From Chthonomonas sp. UBA2017 (GTDB lineage Bacteria; Armatimonadota; Fimbriimonadia; Fimbriimonadales; Fimbriimonadaceae): DNA of 42,331 nucleotides. The translations under genes were made by a program, and so were the position numbers. Below, one piece after another: positions 15,901 to 23,641 of this stretch. The notes under the pieces were generated by a model. It was not told where the DNA came from. It saw only the letters and a list, made by a program, of their open reading frames with translations, and searched no databases. The stretch is taken from positions 1 through 42,331 of the forward strand of contig DDCB01000027.1 of NCBI GenBank assembly GCA_002335425.1, given 5' to 3'. How positions within the stretch are numbered: position 1 is the stretch's first letter; the number at the start of each line of letters is the position of its first letter.

Positions 15901-17541
15901 ATGAACGACGAAACAACGACCCCGACGAACGAGCAGCCTGTGGCGCCGGAACCGACGGCCCCCACTGCAGAAGCTGCTCCTGAAGGGGCCCCGACGACCC
16001 CCGACGTGCCAGTTGCAGAGGTTGCACCTGCCGCCGAAACGACCCCTCCCGAAGCTCCGGTGGTAGAGACCGCCGCGACTCCGGCACCTGAACCGGCTCC
16101 GACTCCAGCCCCTGCACCAGCCCCGGCCCCTGCACCAGCCCCGGCCATGGCCGCGGCAGACGATGCGATGCTCTTCGAGCAAGCGATGGCCGAACTCGAT
16201 GGAACGAGTGAAGGCACCGCCGACTCGTCGTATCGCAAGCTGAATCGGGGTGACAAGGTCGAGGCGACCGTCATCCAAGTCGAAAAGAACCAAGTTTTCG
16301 TCGATCTGGGGACGAAGTCCGAGGGCGTTGTGCCGCTGGCTGAACTCAGCGACGCAAATTTGGAGACGGCGGTGGGCGTGGTCCAGCCGGGCGACAAGAT
16401 CATGGTCGTCGTCATTCGGCCCGAAGGTCGCGAGGGCAACCCGATCGTTTCGAAGCGGAAGGCCGATTTTGAAGATCGCTGGGTGACGATTGAAGAGCAG
16501 TTCAACTCGCAAGAGACGATCAAGGCGCAGGTCATCGACCGCGTCAAGGGAGGCCTCGTGGTCGACATCGGAGTCCGTGGATTTGTCCCGGCGACTCATG
16601 TCGGCAGCGGCAAGTTGCGAAACATTGAGAAGTACGTCGGCCAGACGATCGACCTGAAAATCATCGAACTGGATCGAGATCGCAAGAAAGTCGTTCTGAG
16701 CAATCGGCAAGCCGAAGAAGAGCGACGCGAAGAGATCAAGAACACCTTGTTCAGTAAGGTCAAAGCAGGAGCGGTTCTCGAAGGAACCGTTCGTCGCCTC
16801 ACCGAGTACGGCGCCTTTATTGACCTCGGCGGGATCGATGGCTTGCTCCACATCAGCGAAATGAGCTGGATGCGGATCAACCACCCGCGAGAGGTCTTGA
16901 AGGAAGGCCAAAAGATCAACGTGATGGTCTTGCGGCTCGACCCAACCAACAGCAAGATCAGTCTGGGCCTGCGGCAAGTTTTGCCCGATCCTTGGAACCT
17001 CATTCGAGAAAACTACAAGATCGGCCAGAAGATCACCGTCACCATCGGGCGCTTGGTTCAAAACGGCGCCTTCGTCAAGCTGCCCGAAGGGGCCGAGGCG
17101 TTTATGCCAGTCAGCGAGATGGCGAATCGCCGGATCAACAAGCCGAGCGAGGTTCTCGAAGAGAATCAAGAAGTCGAAGCGACCATCATCGACTTGCGAC
17201 CCGACGAGCGCCGCATGGTGCTCAGCATCAAGTCGGGAGCAGCGGACTACTCTAGCCAGCCTCAACAAGGTTACGGCTACGGCGGTCCTGTCGGATACGG
17301 CTCGGAGATGGACGACATGAATCGCAAGGGTGGAGGCCCCCGAGGCGGCAAGGGCGGTAAGAAGGGCCGCGGCGGACGTCGGGACGACGACTATGAGGAC
17401 GGGCCGATCATGGGCCGAGTTCCGACCGGCGGCGCGACGATCGGCGAGCGACTCGGGATGCTCAAGGGACTGGTCACTCGGACCGATGACGACGATGTGG
17501 AAGATTCGGCCGACTCCAGCAAAGACAGCTCGGCAGAGTAA
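15901..17541 (+). CDS. rpsA: 30S ribosomal protein S1, with acidic Ala/Pro-rich N-extension
   Basis: This 546-residue protein has four S1 RNA-binding domains: LNRGDKVEATVIQVEKNQVFVDLG (about 109 onward), ETIKAQVIDRVKGGLVVDIG, GAVLEGTVRRLTEYGAFIDLGG with the classic GLLHISEMSW, and GQKITVTIGRLVQNGAFVKL. It binds mRNA and delivers it to the 30S subunit. Before domain 1 lies about 85 residues of Ala/Pro/Glu/Thr low complexity. After domain 4 comes a basic Gly/Arg/Lys tail (GGPRGGKGGKKGRGGRR), then an acidic end. Both extensions are unusual compared with E. coli S1, which has six domains. An in-frame GTG at 15892 is the alternative start. The SD GGAAGGA sits 25 nt before the ATG or 16 nt before the GTG, long in either case. 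Confidence 0.92.
   Translation: MNDETTTPTNEQPVAPEPTAPTAEAAPEGAPTTPDVPVAEVAPAAETTPPEAPVVETAATPAPEPAPTPAPAPAPAPAPAPAMAAADDAMLFEQAMAELDGTSEGTADSSYRKLNRGDKVEATVIQVEKNQVFVDLGTKSEGVVPLAELSDANLETAVGVVQPGDKIMVVVIRPEGREGNPIVSKRKADFEDRWVTIEEQFNSQETIKAQVIDRVKGGLVVDIGVRGFVPATHVGSGKLRNIEKYVGQTIDLKIIELDRDRKKVVLSNRQAEEERREEIKNTLFSKVKAGAVLEGTVRRLTEYGAFIDLGGIDGLLHISEMSWMRINHPREVLKEGQKINVMVLRLDPTNSKISLGLRQVLPDPWNLIRENYKIGQKITVTIGRLVQNGAFVKLPEGAEAFMPVSEMANRRINKPSEVLEENQEVEATIIDLRPDERRMVLSIKSGAADYSSQPQQGYGYGGPVGYGSEMDDMNRKGGGPRGGKGGKKGRGGRRDDDYEDGPIMGRVPTGGATIGERLGMLKGLVTRTDDDDVEDSADSSKDSSAE
16111..16146 (+). repeat. perfect 18-bp tandem duplication in the rpsA N-extension
   Basis: Two identical copies of CCTGCACCAGCCCCGGCC lie end to end at 16111-16128 and 16129-16146. 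They encode the PAPAPA stretch and are a likely slippage site that could vary extension length between strains. Confidence 0.85.
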
Positions 17542-17565
17542 CTCGAAGAACTGATGGACCCAACA

Positions 17566-17599
17566 CGAAGGCGGCTCGCAGCGATGCAAGCCGCCTTCG
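17566..17599 (+). terminator. strong hairpin after rpsA
   Basis: CGAAGGCGGCT (17566-17576) pairs perfectly with AGCCGCCTTCG (17589-17599), an 11-bp stem with a 12-nt loop. It starts 25 nt after the rpsA stop and ends 22 nt before the coaE start. It is followed by CTCTTACT, not a clean U-tract, so termination may be partial, lowering coaE expression relative to rpsA. Confidence 0.65.
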
Positions 17600-17621
17600 C
17601 TCTTACTGCAAGGAGGAACGC

Positions 17622-18167
17622 TTGAGAATCGCAGTGACCGGCGGGATTGCCGAAGGAAAGTCGACCGTGCTCGGCATGATTCAGCAGGCGGGACTGGAGA
17701 CGGTCTCGGCCGACCAGGTGGCGGCTGAGGTCTTCGCACGTCCGGCAGTCCGCATTGCGATCGGCGAGCTGATGGATCTGCCGTACGACTTCACTCGGGA
17801 GGATGTCCGCCGTCGACTGGTGAGCAATCCGGCGGCACGGCGCGCACTCAATGCACTGACCCACCCCTTGATCTGGCGGGCCCTCCAGGAATCCGACGCC
17901 GAATGCATCGAAATGCCTTTGCTCATCGAAACCTGCCTCAGCGGCCATTTTGACCGCGTCTGGGTGGTCACGTGCGGGGCCGAGGAGCAGCTTCGACGCC
18001 TTACCGCCCGGCTGGCGGATGCCGATGCGGCGGCTGAGTTGCAGTCTTTGCAGCTCGCAACGCGGGCGAAAATCCCCTTCGCCGATCAGGTCATTCGAAC
18101 CAATCAGCCGCTCGAATCCGTCGAACGCGACGTGCTGGCTTGCTTGCATGCCGAGCACCTTTTGTGA
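17622..18167 (+). CDS. coaE: dephospho-CoA kinase
   Basis: This 181-residue protein begins MRIAVTGGIAEGKSTVLGMI, with the P-loop GGIAEGKS. SADQVAAEVF is the conserved D-A/Q dephospho-CoA contact region. LNALTHPLIW and MPLLIETCLSGHFDRVWVVTC match the CoaE H-P and PLL-E blocks, and QLRRLTARLADADAAAE is the lid with its Arg. It phosphorylates the 3'-OH of dephospho-CoA, the last CoA biosynthesis step, in the cytosol. The TTG start is set by AGGAGG 6 nt upstream. It is slightly short (E. coli 206) but complete. It follows rpsA across a hairpin. Confidence 0.92.
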   Translation: MRIAVTGGIAEGKSTVLGMIQQAGLETVSADQVAAEVFARPAVRIAIGELMDLPYDFTREDVRRRLVSNPAARRALNALTHPLIWRALQESDAECIEMPLLIETCLSGHFDRVWVVTCGAEEQLRRLTARLADADAAAELQSLQLATRAKIPFADQVIRTNQPLESVERDVLACLHAEHLL

Positions 18168-18284
18168 GGTTCTCGCGCCCAGTCGACGACTTGAACTCCA
18201 GGGCTGGCGCGATCATCTCGAAAAATCATCGAAGCAGGTCCGATTGCTGATTCGTCCTTCCAACACGGTCATTTTTTGTGAAAA

Positions 18285-18366
18285 CGTGGCCAAAAGCGGA
18301 TCAAGATCGGCTATGCTGAACGACATTCGCATGGTCGAGCGTTCCTTTTCGGGGCGCCTGGCCACG
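18285..18366 (+). other. long-range inverted repeat in the 246-nt gap before the CsgG-like gene
   Basis: CGTGGCCA (18285-18292) and TGGCCACG (18359-18366) are an exact 8-bp dyad 66 nt apart, enclosing a TATGCT box at 18312-18317. The gap 18168-18413 otherwise holds no gene I can support. It probably carries the promoter and leader of the exported-protein run. Confidence 0.3.
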
Positions 18367-18413
18367 AAAAAGGAACTGGGGTAAAGGATGTTTGCCATGG
18401 AGGACTCGTCAAC

Positions 18414-20441
18414 GTGAGGCGTTTTCTAAATTCTGCGTGGGGCCGGATGGTCAGTTTTACGACCACCGTCGCTCTGCTTGTACCGACATTGACTTTGCTG
18501 ATGATGCATCGCGCTCAAGCACAAGTCGAGACCCGGCCCGTTTGGGTTGTCACCGACTTTGTGAATATGAGCAAGACGGGCGGCGGAGCCTTAGGCCGAA
18601 CCGCTGCGGATTCGCTCATTCAAGAGCTCGGGAAGTTGAACTCGATCGACGTATTGCCGATGGAGACGGTGGACCGCGAAATGCGCAACTTGGGCTATCA
18701 GCCGCCAGTGCGCGAGGTCCGCGACCTGATGCGCCTGGGCCGCAACGTGCAAGCCCAACGAATCGTTTCAGGTGAGATCGTCAACATTCGAATTCAGCGC
18801 GAAGGAAATGCGCGACGAGCCGATGTTCTGATGCGAGTCATCGTTCGCGATGTCGCCTCGGGCCTTTCGGTCAATGGCGCCGCCCTCGGGGCTTCGTCCT
18901 CGTTGCGGGCCGACGATGTTTCGGATGAGACCCTCATCAACGATGCCTTGGCATCGGGCGCTTATCAAGCGGTGCAGGACATCAATCGACAGACGTTGCC
19001 GACCGCGACGGTTCTGAACACGACGAACGAAACGGTTTTGATCAATCAAGGTGAGCGCACCGGCTTCCAAAAGAATATGGAAGTCGTCGTCTTGCGCGGC
19101 CGCGAGCAAGTTGCTCGAGCGGTGGTCACTGAAACCGAGCCGGATGGCGCGACGCTTCGCATCACCCAGAGCTCCAAGGGAATTCAGCCTGGCGACCGCG
19201 TTTCGGCCATTTTCCCGATTCCAGAGATTCGAGACACCTGGACCCGCGAAGGGAATCCCCAAGTTGTCAAGCCCCGGGCCCGAGGCAATAACAGCGGCAT
19301 CATTACGGTTCTGCTCGTCCTCGGTCTCGTCTTCTTCTTGGTCGGTCAAGGTCGCGGAAGCAACCAAGACGTCGTCGCCTCGGTGAACGCCGAAGCGATC
19401 GTCCTGCCCGACGACACGCCCGCCGTTCGACTCAGCTGGCGCCCGGATGCCTTTATCAAGGGCAATCGACAGCGCTATCGCTGGCAAATCTGGCGCAGTG
19501 ACATCGTGACGACCCCGGTTCTCGTGGTCGACGGATTCAACACAACCGCCATCGACGATGCTCGCCCGCGAGACTTCACGTGGTATGACTTCCGCGGACA
19601 AGTGGGCGGATCGACCTGCGAATTCACAGAGCCGCCGGAAGCGACTCTGGAGAACCCGGTCACCGGCGTCGAAGCGGGTCGACCTTACACCTATTCGCTG
19701 GAGCTCGTTTATCGACTCAGCTCGCTGGATCTGCCCCCGACGACCGGAGGCGGCACCGGTGGCACCACCGGCACGACCTCGGGCACGACCGGCACCACCA
19801 CCGGTGGAACGACGGGCGGCACCACTGGCGGTCGAGGGATCCCCGAAGCGATGGCTTCGGCCGAGTTTGGCGATCCGGTGATCTTCAACGACCAACTTTC
19901 GACCTCGGGCGGCACGACAAGTGCCACAACCGGCTCCACTTCGGGCGGCACGGGAACCACTTCGGGTGGCACCGGAACGACCGGTGGAAACGAAGACTGC
20001 TACTTCTTGTCGGTTCGAACTCCGGCCAAGGGCCAAGCGACTCCATTCGCGCGGGCCTCGCTGGTGAGCCCCGAGAACAACGCGACGGTCTCCGTCCCGA
20101 CGAAGTTCCTGTTCCAGTCGGTGAAGGGCCCCACGGCGAGCGTCGTGGTGGAGTACGTGCTTCAACTTTCGGATGATCCGAACTTCCCGCGAGGCCGAAC
20201 GGTGACTCTCGCTCGATTCACTGACTTGACGGAGCGCGGAAAGACCATCAGCACGGCTCCGGTCCCGGAAGTGTTGACCGCCTATCCGAATGCGCAGTTC
20301 GTCTACTGGCGAATTGGAGCGAGGAACGTTGCCGACGTTCCGGGGCCGGTGGCGATCAATGGCGAGCGGTACGTGTTCAGCGCGCCGCGTCGATTCCAAC
20401 GCCCGCAGCTTCCGGGCGGCGGAGTTCCGGGAGTCCCCTAG
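18414..20441 (+). CDS. CsgG/FlgT-like envelope protein with Gly/Thr-rich linkers
   Basis: This 675-residue protein begins with GTG at 18414, with GGAGG 10 nt upstream. It has a signal-like N-terminus ending MMHRAQAQ. Residues about 40-190 resemble a CsgG/TolB-N-type domain (VWVVTDFVNMSKTGGGALGRTAADSLIQELGKL then VLPMETVDREMRNLG). Residues about 205-275 resemble a FlgT-C-like small beta domain (VLINQGERTGFQKNMEVVVLRG). A hydrophobic helix lies at about 295-313 (IITVLLVLGLVFFLV), followed by an Fn3-like segment with RWQIWRSD. Two Gly/Thr/Ser tracts (about 443-472 and 499-522) flank a short domain, and a last beta-domain ends at the Pro/Gly-rich tail GGGVPGVP. CsgG relatives form secretion pores or periplasmic collars. 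Here an anchored envelope scaffold is plausible but unproven. Confidence 0.65.
   Translation: MRRFLNSAWGRMVSFTTTVALLVPTLTLLMMHRAQAQVETRPVWVVTDFVNMSKTGGGALGRTAADSLIQELGKLNSIDVLPMETVDREMRNLGYQPPVREVRDLMRLGRNVQAQRIVSGEIVNIRIQREGNARRADVLMRVIVRDVASGLSVNGAALGASSSLRADDVSDETLINDALASGAYQAVQDINRQTLPTATVLNTTNETVLINQGERTGFQKNMEVVVLRGREQVARAVVTETEPDGATLRITQSSKGIQPGDRVSAIFPIPEIRDTWTREGNPQVVKPRARGNNSGIITVLLVLGLVFFLVGQGRGSNQDVVASVNAEAIVLPDDTPAVRLSWRPDAFIKGNRQRYRWQIWRSDIVTTPVLVVDGFNTTAIDDARPRDFTWYDFRGQVGGSTCEFTEPPEATLENPVTGVEAGRPYTYSLELVYRLSSLDLPPTTGGGTGGTTGTTSGTTGTTTGGTTGGTTGGRGIPEAMASAEFGDPVIFNDQLSTSGGTTSATTGSTSGGTGTTSGGTGTTGGNEDCYFLSVRTPAKGQATPFARASLVSPENNATVSVPTKFLFQSVKGPTASVVVEYVLQLSDDPNFPRGRTVTLARFTDLTERGKTISTAPVPEVLTAYPNAQFVYWRIGARNVADVPGPVAINGERYVFSAPRRFQRPQLPGGGVPGVP
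19738..19990 (+). repeat. imperfect Gly/Thr-coding repeat tracts
   Basis: Two tracts (about 19744-19830 and 19905-19986) are built from degenerate ACC/ACG/GGC/GGT codons reading Gly-Thr-Thr-Gly units. They are linker-like and prone to length change. They separate folded domains of the CsgG-like protein. Confidence 0.7.
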
Positions 20442-20462
20442 GAGCTCAGCTTCGTCCTGAAC

Positions 20463-20498
20463 AGGCCCATCCGATTCTCAGCAGAAACGGGTGGGCCT
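20463..20498 (+). terminator. 10-bp hairpin between the CsgG-like and large secreted protein genes
   Basis: AGGCCCATCC (20463-20472) pairs with GGGTGGGCCT (20489-20498) with one G-T wobble. It is followed by CTCATCAG, with no U-tract. It is 21 nt after one stop and 27 nt before the next start, so it may tune relative expression more than terminate. Confidence 0.45.
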
Positions 20499-20525
20499 CT
20501 CATCAGTCCGAGTTAGTGAAAGACT

Positions 20526-23516
20526 ATGTCAAACAGCCGATATTCTTCTTTAGTCCGAGTTGGGGTGGGCATCAGCGTCTTGATGACTGCTGGCAAGGCT
20601 TGGGCACAGTTCGATAACGATCCTTTTAACGGAGCCTCGCCTTTCAACGGCTGGCTTTATGAGTGCATTGACCCCGAGCAAGGGACCAACGCCTATTCTC
20701 CTCCCCCGCAACTCTTTATCCGCCGACTCGGGAATAGAATCGTGCAGTGGAGACTCGGCATCGCGGGAACCGTGACCTACGGTGGCGGCCCTGGGCCGTG
20801 CTATCCTTCCGCTCGCACGAATGAATCGCCCGGACGAATGTCCTTCGGGGCGGGGGCAGACGGCTCGCTTCAAGATACGTTCGATGACGACATGGCCTTT
20901 ACCGTCGGCTTTCCGGAGGACGCTGCTGGAGACTACGCCTTTGCTCGAATTCAAACCCAACTGGCCGCCGAAGATGCTGCCGAAAGTGAAGTTTTCGGGG
21001 AAGGTGGACTCGCTGGCTCGTTCGTTCTGAGCAGCAATCGCGTCATCGTTGCCTTGTGGAACCAAGCCGGACGGGTGGCCGTTCGACTCCAATCTCGGGT
21101 CATTGGCGACGCGGTCCGACTTCAATGGGACCTGACCAATTTGGCGGAAGAGCCGAACACGATGGGTGTGCTCTTTGGCGCTTACACGGGCATGATGACG
21201 ACTGGCCAAGGCGACGACAAGGTCGATCCAGGGAGCCGCGTCTTCCCGGCTGACAACGTCACAACCGACTGGCGTCAATTTGGCTCTAACCTCATCACTC
21301 GCCGAGGACCAGGGGTCCGAAAGCGCACGGCCGAAGGGTATCGAATGTATGTCGATACCGGAACGACGAAGCCGCTTCGCACCGAAAAGAACTTCATCCG
21401 ATCCAACCCGACGTTCCCGAGCACGGTCTACTTCCAGGCTGGGCAATCAGCTCCCTATGGGCTTCGGATCGATAACGTTCCGGGCGAGAACGATGACTTC
21501 ACTGCCGCCAACCAGATCATCATCGGCAATCACGCCGTCGAGGTGTCTGAAGGGACCGGCGTCCTGAGGAATTACAACATGCCCCAGCGACTGCTCGGGG
21601 ACCTGAATCCGGGCGATCCGCTGGAAACTGGGCTCGTTCTGGAAGACAACGACATCGCCTTGAACGAGATTGCATTCGCTCAGCGATTGGTTCCTGAGAC
21701 CCGAGCACCGGGCGGGACTTACCGGGTCGTGCAGTACATTCGAAGCCCGTGGGGAATTGCGGACTACCGCGATCCTTATACGGCTTTGGTTGATGCGCCG
21801 ACCGCCATCGGAACCCAAACGGGCGGTACGAACGGGCTGGCTGTCAATCCGTTCCGAATCGTGGCTTATCTCGACAATCAGTACGCCCAAACAGATCGAG
21901 AGGTCGATTTGCGAGACGTACGGGTGACGCTCAACCTGCCGACAGACGGAAGTCTTCGACTCGTCGCCGACCCGAACGATCCGAACGCGACTGTGCCGAC
22001 TCGAACACAGATCATTCCGACCATCGCCGCAAATCAGATTGAGGCTGTCGAATGGTGGGTGGAAGCCACAGGCGACGTGACCGGTAAGGTCGATTATTCG
22101 GTGAATTTCCAACCGATTCCGGGTCCAGCCAAGACTCTGCCGGGCTCGATCACCATCGCCGCAACGCCACGAATTCGACTCGGCGAAGGGCCGAACCTCA
22201 TCTCGCTACCTTGGTCGTTCCCCGATTCGTCGCTGGACGACATCACCGGGCTGCAAGGAGGCTTGGACTATGTGGCCTACACGTGGGACCCGGACCAGGG
22301 CGGATACACCTTGGCGACGACGGCCGAACGGGGCCGAGCCTTCTGGATCGTGCCGAACAACGACTTGGGCTTCTTGACCTTGACGAACGCCGTCGCTCCG
22401 AGCGACACGTTCCAAGGCGGGTCGTTCACGACGCTCCGACCGGGCTGGAACATGATCGCCAATCCGTATTCGGTGGGCGTGCCGCTGAAGGACCTCGTGG
22501 CCGTGGCCGAAGAGCAAAACCAAGAGGCGTTTACTTGGGCCCAGCTGATCGAGAACGGATTCGTGAGCAGTAGCCTCGCATTCTGGGATCGACTGCCGTC
22601 GGACCCGAGTTCAGGCAGCTACCGCTTTACCGAGAATTCGGCCGATGTGCTCCTGCCCCAACGCGGCTATTGGATCTTCGTGAACACGTTCCGACCGCTG
22701 CGGATTGTCTGGCCGCCAGTTCTGCTGAAGAACTTGCCGTACTCCGGACGTGCGGCTTCGGAATGGCGCCAAACCGACAAGCGATGGCGGCTCCAGCTCT
22801 CGGCTCGACAAGGCTCGATGCTGGATCACCAGAACTTCGTTGGAATCGCCTCGAACTCCACGGATGCACGAATCCTTCGAATGCCAGAACCGCCGCAAGC
22901 CCCACAAGGTAGCCTGCAACTGGCGATCGAAGGCCAAACCGCCAACGGCCAACCGCAAATGCTAAGCCGAAGCTTCGCTGAGCGAGCTGGCCGCCAAGAG
23001 TGGAAGGTCTCGGTCACGAGTCCAGAGAGCGGCGAAGTCACGCTGAACTGGCCGAACATCAACAGCGTTCCTCGCAACGTTCGCCTGCGGCTGACCGATC
23101 TCGCCACGCAAACGGTGCGCGATCTGCGCGTGTCGAACAACTACACGTTCCGAATGGACCAACCCGGAACTCGCGAGTTCAAGCTTCAAATGGAGCCGGG
23201 CGGAGCGAGCAAGGCGGTCATCGGAAACGTCGTGGTCTCTCGACCGAGCCGCGATCGAAACGCGCCGTTCACGATCAGCTACTCGCTCTCTGCCGAAGCG
23301 ACGACCTCGATTCGAGTCCTGAGCGGGGCCGGGAAGGAAGTCTTCACGATCACCCGAGGCCGAGCCGACCGAGTCGGTGAGAACACCGCCGTCTGGGCGA
23401 TGCGCGACAACGCCAATCGAGCCGTGGCTCCGGGCTCTTATCGAGTCGAGATCCTGGCCGAAACGCCGAGCGGCGAGCGCGTGCGCAAGATCGTCCCGGT
23501 GAACGTGGTTCGCTAG
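20526..23516 (+). CDS. large secreted protein with C-terminal FlgD-like Ig domain
   Basis: This 996-residue protein begins MSNSRYSSLVRVGVGISVLM with signal cleavage probable after AWAQ. The first 550 residues are beta-rich with no family I recognise. They include an unusual hydrophilic run with AFTVGFPEDAAGDYAFARI and a region with VRLQWDLTNLAEEPNTMGVLFG, reminiscent of extracellular carbohydrate-binding folds. Residues about 555-740 contain two related WNMIANPYSV/NLISLPWSFPD segments, a motif common in secreted multidomain proteins (also GYWIF and AFWIV). The last 90 residues (TISYSLSAEATTSIRVLSGAGKEVF to YRVEILAETPSGER) fit the FlgD Ig-like fold often used as a secretion or sorting end. It lies directly downstream of the CsgG-like gene, and both could be assembly partners. 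Confidence 0.7.
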   Translation: MSNSRYSSLVRVGVGISVLMTAGKAWAQFDNDPFNGASPFNGWLYECIDPEQGTNAYSPPPQLFIRRLGNRIVQWRLGIAGTVTYGGGPGPCYPSARTNESPGRMSFGAGADGSLQDTFDDDMAFTVGFPEDAAGDYAFARIQTQLAAEDAAESEVFGEGGLAGSFVLSSNRVIVALWNQAGRVAVRLQSRVIGDAVRLQWDLTNLAEEPNTMGVLFGAYTGMMTTGQGDDKVDPGSRVFPADNVTTDWRQFGSNLITRRGPGVRKRTAEGYRMYVDTGTTKPLRTEKNFIRSNPTFPSTVYFQAGQSAPYGLRIDNVPGENDDFTAANQIIIGNHAVEVSEGTGVLRNYNMPQRLLGDLNPGDPLETGLVLEDNDIALNEIAFAQRLVPETRAPGGTYRVVQYIRSPWGIADYRDPYTALVDAPTAIGTQTGGTNGLAVNPFRIVAYLDNQYAQTDREVDLRDVRVTLNLPTDGSLRLVADPNDPNATVPTRTQIIPTIAANQIEAVEWWVEATGDVTGKVDYSVNFQPIPGPAKTLPGSITIAATPRIRLGEGPNLISLPWSFPDSSLDDITGLQGGLDYVAYTWDPDQGGYTLATTAERGRAFWIVPNNDLGFLTLTNAVAPSDTFQGGSFTTLRPGWNMIANPYSVGVPLKDLVAVAEEQNQEAFTWAQLIENGFVSSSLAFWDRLPSDPSSGSYRFTENSADVLLPQRGYWIFVNTFRPLRIVWPPVLLKNLPYSGRAASEWRQTDKRWRLQLSARQGSMLDHQNFVGIASNSTDARILRMPEPPQAPQGSLQLAIEGQTANGQPQMLSRSFAERAGRQEWKVSVTSPESGEVTLNWPNINSVPRNVRLRLTDLATQTVRDLRVSNNYTFRMDQPGTREFKLQMEPGGASKAVIGNVVVSRPSRDRNAPFTISYSLSAEATTSIRVLSGAGKEVFTITRGRADRVGENTAVWAMRDNANRAVAPGSYRVEILAETPSGERVRKIVPVNVVR

Positions 23517-23536
23517 AGTCAGTCCATGACTCTCTG

Positions 23537-23580
23537 CCGCCCGGACCTGAGGAACTCCCAGGACCGGGCGGTTTCTTTTT
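23537..23580 (+). terminator. intrinsic terminator after the large secreted protein gene
   Basis: CCGCCCGG (23537-23544) pairs with CCGGGCGG (23564-23571), followed directly by TTTCTTTTT (23572-23580). It is a textbook GC stem and U-tract 20 nt after the stop at 23516, so the following gene needs its own promoter. Confidence 0.88.
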
Positions 23581-23622
23581 GCGAGCCGAAGTCGGGCGCA
23601 CTTCCCGGCTGGCTCGTGCGTC

Positions 23623-23628
23623 TAAACT
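23623..23628 (+). promoter_or_regulatory. candidate -10 box (TAAACT) before the LptD-like gene
   Basis: TAAACT sits after the terminator at 23537-23580 and 13 nt before the GTG start at 23642. GAGGG (23631-23635) lies between as SD. No -35 consensus is seen. Confidence 0.45.
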
Positions 23629-23641
23629 TCGAGGGTTTGAA

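Noticed and set aside
15835..17739. 634-codon minus-strand open frame
   Set aside because: It lies antisense to rpsA, whose S1 domains are unmistakable. The long frame is a by-product of codon use in GC-rich DNA.
17950..18384. 144-codon plus-strand open frame crossing the end of coaE
   Set aside because: It starts inside coaE in another frame, has no SD, and its translation shows no recognisable pattern. The gap 18168-18413 is treated as a leader.
18768..20399. 543-codon minus-strand open frame
   Set aside because: Antisense to the CsgG-like gene; Arg/Ser-rich with no motif.
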